Position numbers and translations under genes: made by a program
Assembly: GCA_903902705.1 (NCBI GenBank)
Contig: CAIUVX010000084.1
Location: 1 to 52,815 of the forward strand
Reading direction: 5' to 3'
Length of the DNA stretch: 52,815 nt
From: an uncultured Methylococcales bacterium
Lineage (GTDB): Bacteria; Pseudomonadota; Gammaproteobacteria; Methylococcales; Methylomonadaceae
Notes under the pieces: generated by a model
What the model was told of the DNA's origin: nothing
Databases searched by the model: none
Seen by the model: only the letters and a program-made list of their open reading frames with translations
In this document: positions 24,135 to 35,000 of the stretch, in pieces
How the letters are laid out: the number at the start of each line of letters is the position of its first letter
How positions within the stretch are numbered: position 1 is the stretch's first letter

Positions 24135-25934
24135 ATGAATCAAGAACAACAGTCTCAGCTTAAACAACTAATTGCCAAAGGCAAAATGCAGGGTTACCTG
24201 ACGTATGCCGAGGTAAACGATCACTTGCCCAGTGATATTGTTGATCCAGAGCAAATTGAAGACATCATTGGCATGATCAATGAGATGGGTATTCAGGTTC
24301 ACGAAGTCGCTCCTGATGAAGATTCATTGATTACCGATTCTGCAACTGTAACCACCGATGACGAAGATGCAGAAGAAGTTGCCGCTCTAGCCTCGGTTGA
24401 CAGTGAATTTGGCAGAACCACTGATCCAGTGCGTATGTATATGCGTGAAATGGGGTCTGTTGAGTTATTAACTCGTGCCGACGAATTAAAAATTGCCAAG
24501 CGCATTGAAGAAGGGCAGCAGCAATTAGTAAAAGCCATCGCCAGATCATGTGTGGTGGTTGAAGATTTTTTAGAGGCCTTTGATTCTATTTCTACGGAAG
24601 AAGGTGGTATTCGTCTAACTGATTTAATATCAGGCTTTGTTGATTTAACTGAGCCAGAAAATTTGGCAGCTACTCAAGCACCTGATATTGTTGAAGAAGC
24701 GGGTGCTGAAGATGATCTGAAAGGACTCAGTCCAGAAGAAGTTAAGGAAAAAGTTGAGGCACTTAGAAAACAACTCAAAGTCGCTTCTGCCGCCATTAAA
24801 AAGCATGGCTATATTAGTGATAAAACAGAACGTGCTTTTGAAGTGTTAGCTGATTTATTCATGGAATTTAAATGGAATCCGCAATATTTAAAAAAATTAA
24901 CAGGGATTATTCCTAACGGTGTTGCCGCTGTGCGTGAACAGGAAAAGTTCATACTCGAAATTTTTGTTAAAGAAGCAAAAATGGTGCGTAAGGATTTTAT
25001 CACCACGTTTATAGAGCATGAATCCAGTTCAGAATGGTTGGATTCTCACTTGAGCGGACATGACTATTCAGAAAATCTGAAATTACGCGAAAAAGAATTA
25101 AGAAAATCACAGAAAATATTGGCTGAAATAGAAGCGCAATATGGTTTGACCATCAGTGGCTTAAAAGATATTAACCGCCGTATGTCTATCGGTGAAGCAA
25201 AAGCCCGCCGTGCTAAAAAAGAAATGATTGAAGCCAATTTAAGGCTAGTTATTTCAATTGCGAAAAAATATACCAATCGCGGCTTACAATTCTTGGATTT
25301 GATTCAAGAAGGCAATATTGGTTTAATGAAAGCGGTTGATAAATTTGAATACCGTCGTGGTTATAAGTTTTCAACTTATGCGACATGGTGGATACGCCAA
25401 GCGATTACCCGTTCGATTGCTGACCAAGCACGAACCATCCGTATCCCCGTACACATGATTGAAACAATCAATAAGTTGAATCGTATTTCACGGCAGATTT
25501 TGCAAGAAATGGGGCGGGAAGCAACCCCAGAAGAACTGTCTGAACGTATGGAAATGCCAGAAGACAAAGTGCGTAAGGTATTGAAAATAGCCAAAGAACC
25601 CATTTCTATGGAAACCCCAATAGGTGATGATGAAGATTCACATTTGGGCGATTTCATAGAAGATGCTAAAGTATTATCCCCTGTAGAAGCGGCTACTATT
25701 GCAGGTTTACGCGAATCAACACAAAATGTGTTGGCTGGTTTAACAGCTCGCGAAGCTAAAGTATTAAGAATGCGCTTTGGTATTAACATGAATACCGACC
25801 ATACCTTAGAAGAAGTGGGTAAACAGTTTGATGTCACGCGTGAGCGTATTCGTCAAATTGAAGCCAAAGCATTAAGAAAATTAAGACACCCATCCAGATC
25901 AGAGCAACTAAGATGCTTCTTGGATGGTGAATAA
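24135..25934 (+). CDS. rpoD: RNA polymerase primary sigma factor RpoD (sigma-70)
   Basis: A 599-aa housekeeping sigma factor (E. coli 613 aa). Region 1.1 is at the N-terminus ([20 protein letters not shown]). Region 1.2 includes [19 protein letters not shown] non-conserved acidic insert follows. Regions 2.1-2.4 include [32 protein letters not shown] and [20 protein letters not shown]. Region 4.2 helix-turn-helix is [20 protein letters not shown], and the C-terminus ends [13 protein letters not shown]. The start at 24135 follows a GTGAGT-type site. The stop is 8 bp before the tRNA, so the tRNA probably comes from the same transcript. Confidence 0.98.
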   Translation: MNQEQQSQLKQLIAKGKMQGYLTYAEVNDHLPSDIVDPEQIEDIIGMINEMGIQVHEVAPDEDSLITDSATVTTDDEDAEEVAALASVDSEFGRTTDPVRMYMREMGSVELLTRADELKIAKRIEEGQQQLVKAIARSCVVVEDFLEAFDSISTEEGGIRLTDLISGFVDLTEPENLAATQAPDIVEEAGAEDDLKGLSPEEVKEKVEALRKQLKVASAAIKKHGYISDKTERAFEVLADLFMEFKWNPQYLKKLTGIIPNGVAAVREQEKFILEIFVKEAKMVRKDFITTFIEHESSSEWLDSHLSGHDYSENLKLREKELRKSQKILAEIEAQYGLTISGLKDINRRMSIGEAKARRAKKEMIEANLRLVISIAKKYTNRGLQFLDLIQEGNIGLMKAVDKFEYRRGYKFSTYATWWIRQAITRSIADQARTIRIPVHMIETINKLNRISRQILQEMGREATPEELSERMEMPEDKVRKVLKIAKEPISMETPIGDDEDSHLGDFIEDAKVLSPVEAATIAGLRESTQNVLAGLTAREAKVLRMRFGINMNTDHTLEEVGKQFDVTRERIRQIEAKALRKLRHPSRSEQLRCFLDGE

Positions 25935-25942
25935 AGAAAGCA

Positions 25943-26019
25943 GGGCCCTTAGCTCAGTTGGTTAGAGCGTCCGACTCATAATCGGCAGGTCGTAGGTTCA
26001 AGTCCTACAGGGCCCACCA
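25943..26019 (+). tRNA. tRNA with CAU anticodon, probably tRNA-Ile2 (lysidine type)
   Basis: This 77-nt tRNA has acceptor stem GGGCCCT/AGGGCCC with encoded CCA, D-arm GCTC...GAGC, anticodon loop CTCATAA (anticodon CAT) and T-arm GTAGG-TTCAAGT-CCTAC. The T-loop TTCAAGT and overall similarity to E. coli ileX favour Ile2, whose C34 is modified to lysidine by TilS. Elongator Met is the alternative. The top anticodon-stem pair (T27-C43) looks mismatched. Confidence 0.88.
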
Positions 26020-26029
26020 CTAAATACAC

Positions 26030-26053
26030 AAGGCTGCTTTATGCAGCCTTTTG
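26030..26053 (+). terminator. Rho-independent terminator after tRNA
   Basis: AGGCTGC (26031-26037) and GCAGCCT (26043-26049) form a 7-bp GC-rich stem with a short loop (TTTAT), extended by an A-T pair and followed by TTTTG. It lies 11 bp after the tRNA and would end the rpsU-to-tRNA transcript before metK. Confidence 0.8.
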
Positions 26054-26082
26054 TCTATCTGAGATTTATTTTTATATGAGGC

Positions 26083-27249
26083 ATGAACGTGAGCGATAAT
26101 TTTAGTTTTACATCTGAATCAGTATCAGAAGGGCATCCCGACAAAGTTGCGGATCAAATTTCTGATGCGGTACTGGATGCACTGTTAGCGCAAGATCCAA
26201 AATCACGCGTGGCGTGTGAGACTTTAGTTAAAACAGGCATGGTGGTATTGGCTGGTGAAATTACCACCAGTGCGTGGGTTGATTTTGAAGCCCTAGTGCG
26301 TAAAGTCGTTTGTGAAATCGGTTACGATAACGGTGAAATTGGTTTTGATGGCAACAGTTGCGCAGTATTAAACGCGATTGGCAAACAATCTGCTGACATT
26401 GCGATGGGTGTTGACGAAGGTGAAAACCACGAACAAGGCGCGGGCGACCAAGGCTTAATGTTTGGTTATGCCAGCAATGAAACCGATGTATTCATGCCAG
26501 CTCCGATTACTTATTCGCATTTGTTGGTACAACGTCAAGCCGAAGTGCGTAAAAATAAAACCCTGCCGTGGTTACGTCCTGACGCAAAAAGCCAAATTAC
26601 TTTCCGTTACGAAAACAACAAACCTGTTGCCATTGATGCAGTGGTTTTATCTACTCAGCATTCACCTGAAATCAGTGCTAAATCCTTACATGAAGCGGTC
26701 ATGGATGACATCATCCTGCACGTTTTACCGAAAGAATGGCTACACAAAGACACTAAATACTTTATCAACCCGACAGGTCAATTTATCATCGGTGGCCCCG
26801 TGGGCGACTGTGGTTTAACAGGTCGTAAAATCATCGTTGATACATACGGCGGTATGGCAAGACACGGTGGCGGCGCGTTTTCTGGTAAAGACCCCTCAAA
26901 AGTAGACCGTTCAGCCGCTTACATGGCACGTTATGTAGCAAAAAATATTGTTGCCGCTGAACTCGCAGAGCGTTGTGAAATTCAAGTTTCTTACGCCATT
27001 GGTGTTGCTGAACCCACTTCAATCACCGTTGAAACCTTTGGTACAGGCAAAATTTCCGAAGACCGCTTAGTGCAGATTATTCGTGATGTGTTTGATTTAA
27101 GACCCAAAGGCTTAATTGCTCAACTGGACTTATTAAAACCCATCTACTTACCAACTGCCGCGTATGGGCATTTTGGACGTAATGAAGACAGCTTTAGTTG
27201 GGAAAAAACTGACAAAGTTGACGAATTAAAATCTGCTGCTGGTATATAA
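26083..27249 (+). CDS. metK: S-adenosylmethionine synthetase
   Basis: A 388-aa enzyme making SAM from methionine and ATP. Signature segments are [20 protein letters not shown] at the N-terminus, [16 protein letters not shown] (loop with the substrate-gating residues) and the nonapeptide GGGAFSGKD. The C-terminus has [20 protein letters not shown]. Length is typical (E. coli 384 aa). ATGAGGC precedes ATG 26083. It stands upstream of ahcY, completing the SAM/SAH side of the methyl cycle, but an unknown small gene with flanking repeats separates the two. No SAM riboswitch was recognised in the short leader. Confidence 0.97.
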   Translation: MNVSDNFSFTSESVSEGHPDKVADQISDAVLDALLAQDPKSRVACETLVKTGMVVLAGEITTSAWVDFEALVRKVVCEIGYDNGEIGFDGNSCAVLNAIGKQSADIAMGVDEGENHEQGAGDQGLMFGYASNETDVFMPAPITYSHLLVQRQAEVRKNKTLPWLRPDAKSQITFRYENNKPVAIDAVVLSTQHSPEISAKSLHEAVMDDIILHVLPKEWLHKDTKYFINPTGQFIIGGPVGDCGLTGRKIIVDTYGGMARHGGGAFSGKDPSKVDRSAAYMARYVAKNIVAAELAERCEIQVSYAIGVAEPTSITVETFGTGKISEDRLVQIIRDVFDLRPKGLIAQLDLLKPIYLPTAAYGHFGRNEDSFSWEKTDKVDELKSAAGI

Positions 27250-27256
27250 CGCTATT

Positions 27257-27289
27257 GTAGGTTGGGTTAGGCGATAGCCGTAACCCAAC
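27257..27289. repeat. GTAGGTTGGGTTA hairpin repeat, copy 1
   Basis: GTTGGGTTA (27261-27269) and TAACCCAAC (27281-27289) form a 9-bp stem around GGCGATAGCCG, preceded by GTAG. Another half-site TGTTGGGTTAT lies near 27307-27317. It follows metK by 7 bp and could also act as its 3' hairpin. The same element lies on the other side of the small gene at 27356-27619. Confidence 0.8.
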
Positions 27290-27355
27290 GTTACTTTGTA
27301 TAACGGTGTTGGGTTATTACTTTCAACTGCACAGAAACACTTAGGAGAATAAATT

Positions 27356-27619
27356 ATGCAAGCTGAACTTGAACTTGTCAGTCAGGCTGCGCCGTATGTA
27401 GATGCTGCTCATCCGAGAATAAGTGGAGATTTATTTTATGCTTTCGAAAAATTTCCAGAACTAACGCGTTCCTATGAAGCTATTGGTGGAAGAAGTCGTA
27501 ACTCGGAGATAGGCAAAGCGATTAAACGTTTTTACAATCTAACCAATGATGGAGATAATCGAGAAAATCATCCGATTTCTAGTTTGATTAAAAGCCATCA
27601 AATTTTTATCGCACCATAA
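27356..27619 (+). CDS. hypothetical protein, 87 aa
   Basis: A soluble small protein that I do not recognise. It begins MQAELELVSQAAPYVDAAHP, has a mid-section LFYAFEKFPELTRSYEAIGG and ends SSLIKSHQIFIAP. There is no signal peptide, membrane segment or cysteine. It has a good ribosome site (TAGGAG, 7-8 bp from the ATG), so it is probably translated. It lies between metK and ahcY and is bracketed by two copies of the GTTGGGTTA hairpin repeat, which suggests a late insertion. A role in the methyl cycle is possible from position but has no sequence support. Confidence 0.6.
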   Translation: MQAELELVSQAAPYVDAAHPRISGDLFYAFEKFPELTRSYEAIGGRSRNSEIGKAIKRFYNLTNDGDNRENHPISSLIKSHQIFIAP

Positions 27620-27637
27620 TCATAAGCCCCCATAATT

Positions 27638-27673
27638 GTGTTGGGTTACGCTATCGCTAACCCAACCTACACA
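27638..27673. repeat. GTTGGGTTA hairpin repeat, copy 2
   Basis: GTTGGGTTA (27640-27648) and TAACCCAAC (27658-27666) flank CGCTATCGC and are followed by CTACAC. It is the reverse-oriented counterpart of copy 1, since its GTAG-type end lies on the right as CTAC. It sits 20 bp after the hypothetical gene and 18 bp before the ahcY start. Such hairpins can stabilise mRNA ends; mobility is inferred from recurrence. Confidence 0.8.
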
Positions 27674-27690
27674 TCTATCGAGATAACATA

Positions 27691-28983
27691 ATGAGTTTTA
27701 CAGATTATAAAGTTGCTGACATCGCCCTAGCTGATTGGGGACGTAAAGAAATCAACATCGCCGAAACTGAAATGCCAGGTTTAATGGCATTGCGTGCAGA
27801 ATTCGGTGCAGCACAACCGTTAAAAGACGCACGCATTGCAGGTTGTCTGCACATGACCATTCAAACAGCTGTGTTGATTGAAACTCTGTCTGCATTAGGT
27901 GCAACCGTGCGCTGGTCATCATGCAACATCTTCTCTACTCAAGACCACGCAGCGGCAGCAATGGCAGCGGCAGGTATTCCTGTATTTGCGTGGAAAGGCG
28001 AAACCGAAGAAGAAGCCGAATGGTGTATTGAGCAAACCATCATCGCTCCAGACGGTTGGAGACCTAACATGATTCTGGATGATGGCGGCGATTTAACCAA
28101 TATGCTGCACGACAAATTCCCAGAATTGATGGCAGACATCAAAGGCTTATCCGAAGAAACCACCACAGGCGTGTTGCGTTTATATGAACGCGTTGCGAAA
28201 GAGACTTTAAAAGTCCCTGCATTCAACGTCAACGACTCAGTCACTAAATCAAAATTCGACAACCTCTACGGTTGCCGCGAGTCTTTAGTAGATGGTATCA
28301 AACGCGCTACTGACGTAATGATAGCGGGCAAAATCGCCGTCGTTTGCGGTTATGGTGATGTCGGTAAAGGTTGTGCGCAATCGTTACGCGGCTTAGGTGC
28401 AACGGTCTTAATTACTGAAATTGACCCGATTTGTGCATTACAAGCGGCAATGGAAGGCTATCGCGTAGTCACGATGGAAGAAGCAGCACCAATTGCTAAC
28501 ATTTTTGTTACCGCAACAGGCAACTTCAGCATCATCACCCACGCCCACTTATTGGCTATGCGTGACCAAGCTATCGTTTGCAATATTGGACATTTTGATG
28601 CGGAAATTGAAATCGCGTCTTTACGTCAATATACTTGGGAAAACATTAAACCCCAAGTCGATCACGTCATCTTCCCTGACGGCAAACGCTTGATTATTCT
28701 GGCAGAAGGTCGTTTAGTGAACTTAGGTTGTGGCACAGGTCATCCAAGTTTCGTAATGTCCAATTCATTCTGCAACCAAGTATTAGCGCAGATGGAATTG
28801 TGGAGCAACGCAGCAAGCTATGAAAACAAAGTTTATATTCTGCCAAAGAAATTAGACGAAAAAGTTGCGCGTTCACACTTAGCACAAATTGGTGTAAAGC
28901 TCACGCAATTAACCGCAGAACAAGCGGCTTATATCAACGTTCCTGTTGAAGGTCCTTATAAGCCAGATCATTACCGTTACTAA
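27691..28983 (+). CDS. ahcY: adenosylhomocysteinase (SAH hydrolase)
   Basis: A 430-aa NAD-dependent enzyme splitting S-adenosylhomocysteine into homocysteine and adenosine, relieving product inhibition of methyltransferases. Conserved parts are [38 protein letters not shown], and [20 protein letters not shown] with the NAD-binding [17 protein letters not shown]. The C-terminus ends [10 protein letters not shown], the family's conserved tail. It is a full-length protein of the shorter bacterial class. A strong terminator follows 11 bp after the stop. The 70-bp upstream gap holds the repeat hairpin; no SAH riboswitch pattern was visible. Confidence 0.97.
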   Translation: MSFTDYKVADIALADWGRKEINIAETEMPGLMALRAEFGAAQPLKDARIAGCLHMTIQTAVLIETLSALGATVRWSSCNIFSTQDHAAAAMAAAGIPVFAWKGETEEEAEWCIEQTIIAPDGWRPNMILDDGGDLTNMLHDKFPELMADIKGLSEETTTGVLRLYERVAKETLKVPAFNVNDSVTKSKFDNLYGCRESLVDGIKRATDVMIAGKIAVVCGYGDVGKGCAQSLRGLGATVLITEIDPICALQAAMEGYRVVTMEEAAPIANIFVTATGNFSIITHAHLLAMRDQAIVCNIGHFDAEIEIASLRQYTWENIKPQVDHVIFPDGKRLIILAEGRLVNLGCGTGHPSFVMSNSFCNQVLAQMELWSNAASYENKVYILPKKLDEKVARSHLAQIGVKLTQLTAEQAAYINVPVEGPYKPDHYRY

Positions 28984-28994
28984 GCACTGCACAA

Positions 28995-29026
28995 ATAGTA
29001 TCCCTTTTTAGGGATACTATTTTTTT
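28995..29026 (+). terminator. Rho-independent terminator of ahcY
   Basis: ATAGTATCCC (28995-29004) and GGGATACTAT (29011-29020) form a perfect 10-bp stem with a TTTTTA loop, followed directly by TTTTTT. This is a textbook intrinsic terminator 11 bp after ahcY, separating it from the convergent giant gene. Confidence 0.95.
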
Positions 29027-29069
29027 ATTGAACAATTTTGAATAGCTTCATTTTGCTGTCCAGTCTCAA

Positions 29070-32000
29070 TTATTCCCACGTCTGCATTTCAGCTTGAATG
29101 ACATTAATGCGCTGTAGTATTGCGACTTTTTTGTCCTCAAACCAATACATGAAACCGAGGATAGCCGCTCCCATCACCATGAGGACAATTGCTATATTTA
29201 GTGGTTCTAGCCCTTGTTTTGAGTAAAAGAGTAGAGCTTGTCCGATAACATTTAATAGTAAAAAGCTAACGCCTGCATATAGAAATGCGCGTGTTCTCAG
29301 CGCGATACCAAGTAGAATGCCCGCTATGCTCAGCCCCATTGCCAATATAAAGACAATAATATTTTGTTGGTCACGCAAAAAAACATCAGCGGTAGCGCAA
29401 GCATAAATACTACTGATTGCCGCTAAACGACTGCCCATTAATACACTAGGTTTTAATTCACGGCTATGTAAATGTAGCAACATTAAAACACTCAACGCCG
29501 CTGGAATCACATAAACCTGTATTAAATGGCTTTCTTTCGCAAGGTTAGGAATCCACAAATACACGCCCGCGTTAAAGGCAAGTAACGCCAGATATAACGG
29601 GATTTTTTGTTGGCTATGACGACGCATCATGACATACAACAATCCTGTGACGATTAAAGTCATGCTGGTTTCGGATTTTTCCAAATGTAGCACAGTGAAT
29701 AATGCCAGAACAGGCATCAGTAATGCCATGTTGTACAGCGGTTTGGAAGGAAATAAGCCTTGTAAGAAAAACAAAATATAAGCAGAACCGATAAGTCCCG
29801 CCGTATCCCATAACGTGACTGAATCCACACCTAGCCATAATAAACGCCCATAAAAAACTAACGCGCCAATCAGTGCAACAATACCATATAGCCATTTTGA
29901 ATCGGGTAAGTGTCGAACATGACGCAGTCCGATTATGCTGATTATCAAACCTGTGCTGAGTGCTGCAAGCACGTCAAAAGGTGCTAATAGCCAGTTTGGT
30001 GTCCCACCTGCCATGACAGTTTGTTGAATCAATATGCCATGCCCGATCAATTCCAATAAGCCCAGTGCGATTAGCCACGAAGTGCCTTGTAAGGCTTGTT
30101 TGTAATAGTTTTGGTAGTCGTTAGCCATCGGTTTTGCCAATAAACGGTTCAGAAACCACATCGATAAAACCGCAAGTAGTGTGTTTTGTAGCGCGTACCA
30201 AGGTAATAATAAAGCTAAGTTCTGTGGGGTGTGTCCGACCAGCAAAAATACCCAACCGTGTAACAGTAGTAAACATTCAAGTTTTGCCATGAATAACCAA
30301 GGTGAATATGTATTTTTTCCACCTAAAACGGCACTCAAACTCGTGACAATAGCCAATGATAAGATCAATTCGCTAAGCGTGTTTTCTGAGTATGTTAGTA
30401 AGGCAAGCGTTGCCAAGATGACGCTGGCGCGTAGCCAATAACTGAGTGCAGTGGTGATTTCTTTGGCATGGTAGGCAGTGCGTATTTTACTAATGCCGAG
30501 TAAAAGTAAACTCCATAAAGCTAATAATAATGGCGGTTGGAATAAGTTATTTAGAGTTGTTAAATAAATTGCCCCACATAATATAAATAAACTGTGAATA
30601 AAGCTGTGCAGGGAAAAGCTAGAAAAACGTACCCACAATAAATGTAATAAAGACAAGCTCAGCAAAATCCCGTTAGGCAATAACTTCCAAGTTGTTATGG
30701 GCGAATCAATACCAGCAACCAAGGAAAAACCAAATACGATGGTTGATAATAGCAATAAAAAGATAAAAACAAATTGCGTAGAGTATGCAAATGCTTGAGC
30801 GAGTGGTGGTGATTGCCATTGCCAGCGTTCGGCTAGTTTTTCACCTTTACGTTGCCAGACTGTCGCCAGTAGCAATTGTAGATTGCTCCATAACAGCAGA
30901 GTAATCGGTAAGCTTTCGTTATCAAAGCCAAAAGCAACACCCGTAGCAGTAAATGCAAATGCAGATAGCCACGCAAACCCCGCCCAGTGACTGTAACGGA
31001 ACATCAACAAGCAATAAGCGGATAGCTCTAGGCAATAAATACCTGTATCGACTGCCATCAATGTTTGCAACCAATAAGCACGGGACACCACTAATAATAA
31101 ACCCAGCCACGGAAAATAGTTTGGATCTATCGTCCATTCGTTATAGCGTTGATTAAAACGTGGCAGTAGCAGCGTAGCAAATAACCAAAGCGCGTAGCCA
31201 AATAAAACCGTTGCCTGCTGTAATGCAAAATTATCGAGACCCTCAGGCAGTAAACTAAACGCACACAAGCTCAATAAACATGCACTAGCACAACCGCGTG
31301 TTGATGCCGCATTCGCACTGTCTTTTGATAAGGAAAACACGGCTAATAGTAAAACCAGCAACAAACTCGCTAACCAGTCTGCTTGACCGACACTACCGAC
31401 GCTGATAAAAAACAGTGTCAATGTGCCAAATAATGAACCATTAAAACACAAAGTCGCCACGGTACTCAGCGGAAAACAATAAAGGTCTGCCCATTTTTGC
31501 GCGGATTTTAGCCCATGAGACAGTAAGGACATAGTCAGGCTTAATAGCCCCAACACTAGCCACACATCTGTAAAATTCTGCACATTAATTGGTAAATCAA
31601 ACGGATGATTCGCGTGTACAAAGCTATGTTCTAAGCACAACACCGCACCCGCAAAAGCGAAACTAGCGATCCAGGCAAATCCCGTCCAGCGGCTGTAACG
31701 GAACATTAGTAGACAGTAAATAGTCAGTTCTAGGCAATAAATACCTATGCTGAAGCTATTAAAAGAAAGCCACCAACCACCACATATCACCAATAAAAAG
31801 CCAAGGTATGGAAAAGATAAGGGCGTTATCGTCCAATCACTGTAACGTTTATTAAAGCGAGGTAACACAAAACTGGCACAACACCAAAGCGTATAGCCCA
31901 ATAAAACGCTGGTCGTTTGTAATGGAAAATCGTTGCCTGTCACAGGCAATAAACTAAACACCGTCAAGGTCAATAAACTCGCGCTAGCAAAGCCGCGACT

Positions 32001-35000
32001 TTCCGCTTCACCAGAGCGATTTTTTGATAAAGAAAATAAAGCCAATAGTAAACACACAAAAGACGCAGCCAACAACACCGATGAATCTTTACTAACAAAA
32101 AATACTGTTAATGTGCCAAGTAATGACCCAGTAAAACACAAAGTAGCCACGGTATTAAGCGGTAAACAATGCAGTTCAGTCCATTTTTGCGTGGCTTTAA
32201 GCCTATGAGCCAGTAGCGACATAGCAAGGCTTAACAGCCCTAATACTAACCATGAGTGCTGTTCTCCAAACGATGACAGGAGTGACTTATCTGCTACAAC
32301 GCTATTTTCTAACCACAATACAGCAGCCGTAAAAGTAAGCGTAGACAGCCAAGAAAAAATCATCCATCGGCTATAACGTAGCATTAATAAGCTATAAACA
32401 GACAGTGCTAGGCTGTAAGTCCCCATGTTGACATCGTTAAAGGGCTGATACCAATAACCAGCCAATACAAGCAGCAGAAAACCTGCGTATGGAAAAAATA
32501 ATGGTTCAATTGCCCAGACGCTAAAGCGTTTATTAAAACGCGGCAGTACAAAACTGGCGCAACACCAAAGCGTGTAGCCCATAATCACTGTTGCCGTCTG
32601 TGAAAAGCTGGGTAACAAACTAAATACGATTAATGTCAACAACGTCGCGCTTGCAAAGCCGCGTATTTGTTCTGCGCCAGTGCGATTTTTTGTCAACGAA
32701 AATAAAGCCAGTAGTAAACACGCAAAAGACCAAGCTAACAGATCTGGTTTATGGGCAAAAAAGAGTGTTAATGTCCCAAGTAATGCCCAAGCAAAACTTA
32801 TAGTTGCAACGGTATTAAGTGGCGGTAAATAACAGACATCCACTTTTTGCGTAAACCGTAGCTTATGGGATAGTAAGCTCATAGCAAGACTTAATAGCCC
32901 CAAGGTCAACCATAAATCGGGAAAAGTTTGTGCGCCTAGCCATAAGCTAAACGGTTGTTGAGCATGGAACACACTGTGTTCTAACCACAGCACCGCCACT
33001 ACCAAAGTCATAAAGGCAATGAAGTTACAAGTAGTCCATTTGTGTTTAACATTCGCCAATAATAGGCTAACGCTCGCTAAAAATAACACCGTGTAATCTA
33101 AAAACGTAATCACGCCACTAGCTATGTTTATAACGTGTTGTATTTGCAGAAAAATACCAAAAAACATCAGCGAAATGGCAGTCACAGCGGCAGGTTTCGT
33201 ATAGGAAGTAGTTGGTGTAACGACTAACACACCTACCGCTAAACTTAACAAGGTAAATAATAAAGCGGCGTAACTATCTGTTGTTAACGCTTGCCAAGCA
33301 AAAGGATGTAAAGTCAGTGAGACCAGTTCAATACCCGCTAATACCGAAAATCCTAATACCCAGTAACGCACAATAAGCTGTTGGTAAACTCTATTGCTGA
33401 GCCATAAAAACCCAGCCGTTGTTATTAAGGTCAGTAATACAATGAAACTATGGGTGTCAGTCGCATTAAGTAACTGCAAAATCACGCTAGCTAAGATAAT
33501 AAAAAATGCGCTGTGATGGGTGATTTTGCCAATTTGCTGGATTTCACTCGGTAAAGCGGGGTTGAGTGTGTTAATCAGCTTGATAAAAAATGCTTGAGTT
33601 AGGCTATAGTTCACTACTTGCCAAAACGCTAAGGCAAACAATCCAGAAGCCAATAGCAAGTCGTCCGTGTTTAGCCCCCAAAATTTAAGCATCATTAACA
33701 CTGCACTCAGTACCAAGGCGATAGGTACGGGTAATAGTTTAATCAGCAAATAACGGGCGATGAGTAAAAGACTGAATAATCCTGCAAAGAAAATAGCCGC
33801 CAGCCAAGGATATGAAAGCTGATTACCCAACAATCGGCTAACCAGTGTTGTCATGCCCAATAGCCACAATAAGCACATCACTTGTTCGAGTGGCGCGTTT
33901 ATTACGTCTCTAAATAATAGCGCGGGACTTGGTAGTCGATACCTGCCTAATAATCTGCATGAAGGTAGTAATGCTATTTTTTGCGTGACCTGTTCGCGTT
34001 TTAAAGTCATTAGCTCTGAGGATTCTTGTCGCTCAATGAACCAAAGCCAACACCAAATACCAATACCCATCAACATAGTAGCAAGTCCACTAGGCGTTTG
34101 AAAATACAGGGCTTTTAATGGTAGGTAAGCAAGCGTGCATACCAGTAATGCCAAGTAAAATAACCAACGGGCTAATAATTGATAACTTAGCCATAACATG
34201 ATTATCCCAGCTAGAAATAGCGGGGCGACAAGTTGTAGTTTGTCAGTCGTCCACAACGGAAATAACGCTAAAACTCCGACCAATAAACTGAGCAAAGCAC
34301 TGTTTAAGCGTTGTTCTATCGGCGTTGTTTCGCTAGTGCTGTGGGCTTTAAAAAATGTGTGTAGTCCTTGATAAGTCCAAAAACCAGCCAACAATAATAA
34401 GCCAAAAGAAAATTGTGCTTCGCCAATTAATGGGGGTGTGTAAAAAACGGTCACTGCACCCAATACGGGAATCGTATAAAACCAATGACTATTGAGCAAG
34501 TTCTGATAGCGGTTGATACTAACGGTATCGATTATAGAATAAGGGGTAAAAATCGCTACAGGTGCAGATTTAAGTGCGTAATAGAGCAAAATTCCTGCTG
34601 TGATGGTCGTCGTCATTGCCAACAACCCATGTTCACTGTGGCTAAGACTCCAAACAGTCAGCATGGCAAGTAAGCCATGCAGCACTCGATAAACGATAAG
34701 AGCTAAATAAGCGGATTGGCGTTTGTTTAATGCCCATTGTGCTACTAGATAAAGGCTCAGTAATACAGGCAAGCTGGCAAGAAAATGCCAAGAGTCTGGC
34801 AAATGTTGTAAAACTAATAAGCCATATAGCCAAAAATAACAGGCTAACAAAATCGTCAAGGGCGTGAGCGTTAGATAACACCAAACGATGTAAGCATAAA
34901 TTACAATGGCTAACACTAACGTAGGGATAGCAATCGGATGTCGTGCTACCAAGCACAAAGCCAGTACCGATAAGCCGTAAACCAAAAAACTAAACCGTGA

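Noticed and set aside
26020-26082. SAM riboswitch upstream of metK
   Set aside because: The gap is about 60 bp, filled by the tRNA operon terminator, and has no room or pattern for a SAM aptamer.
27620-27690. SAH riboswitch upstream of ahcY
   Set aside because: The 70-bp gap contains the GTTGGGTTA hairpin repeat; no aptamer-like conserved motif or pseudoknot is visible.
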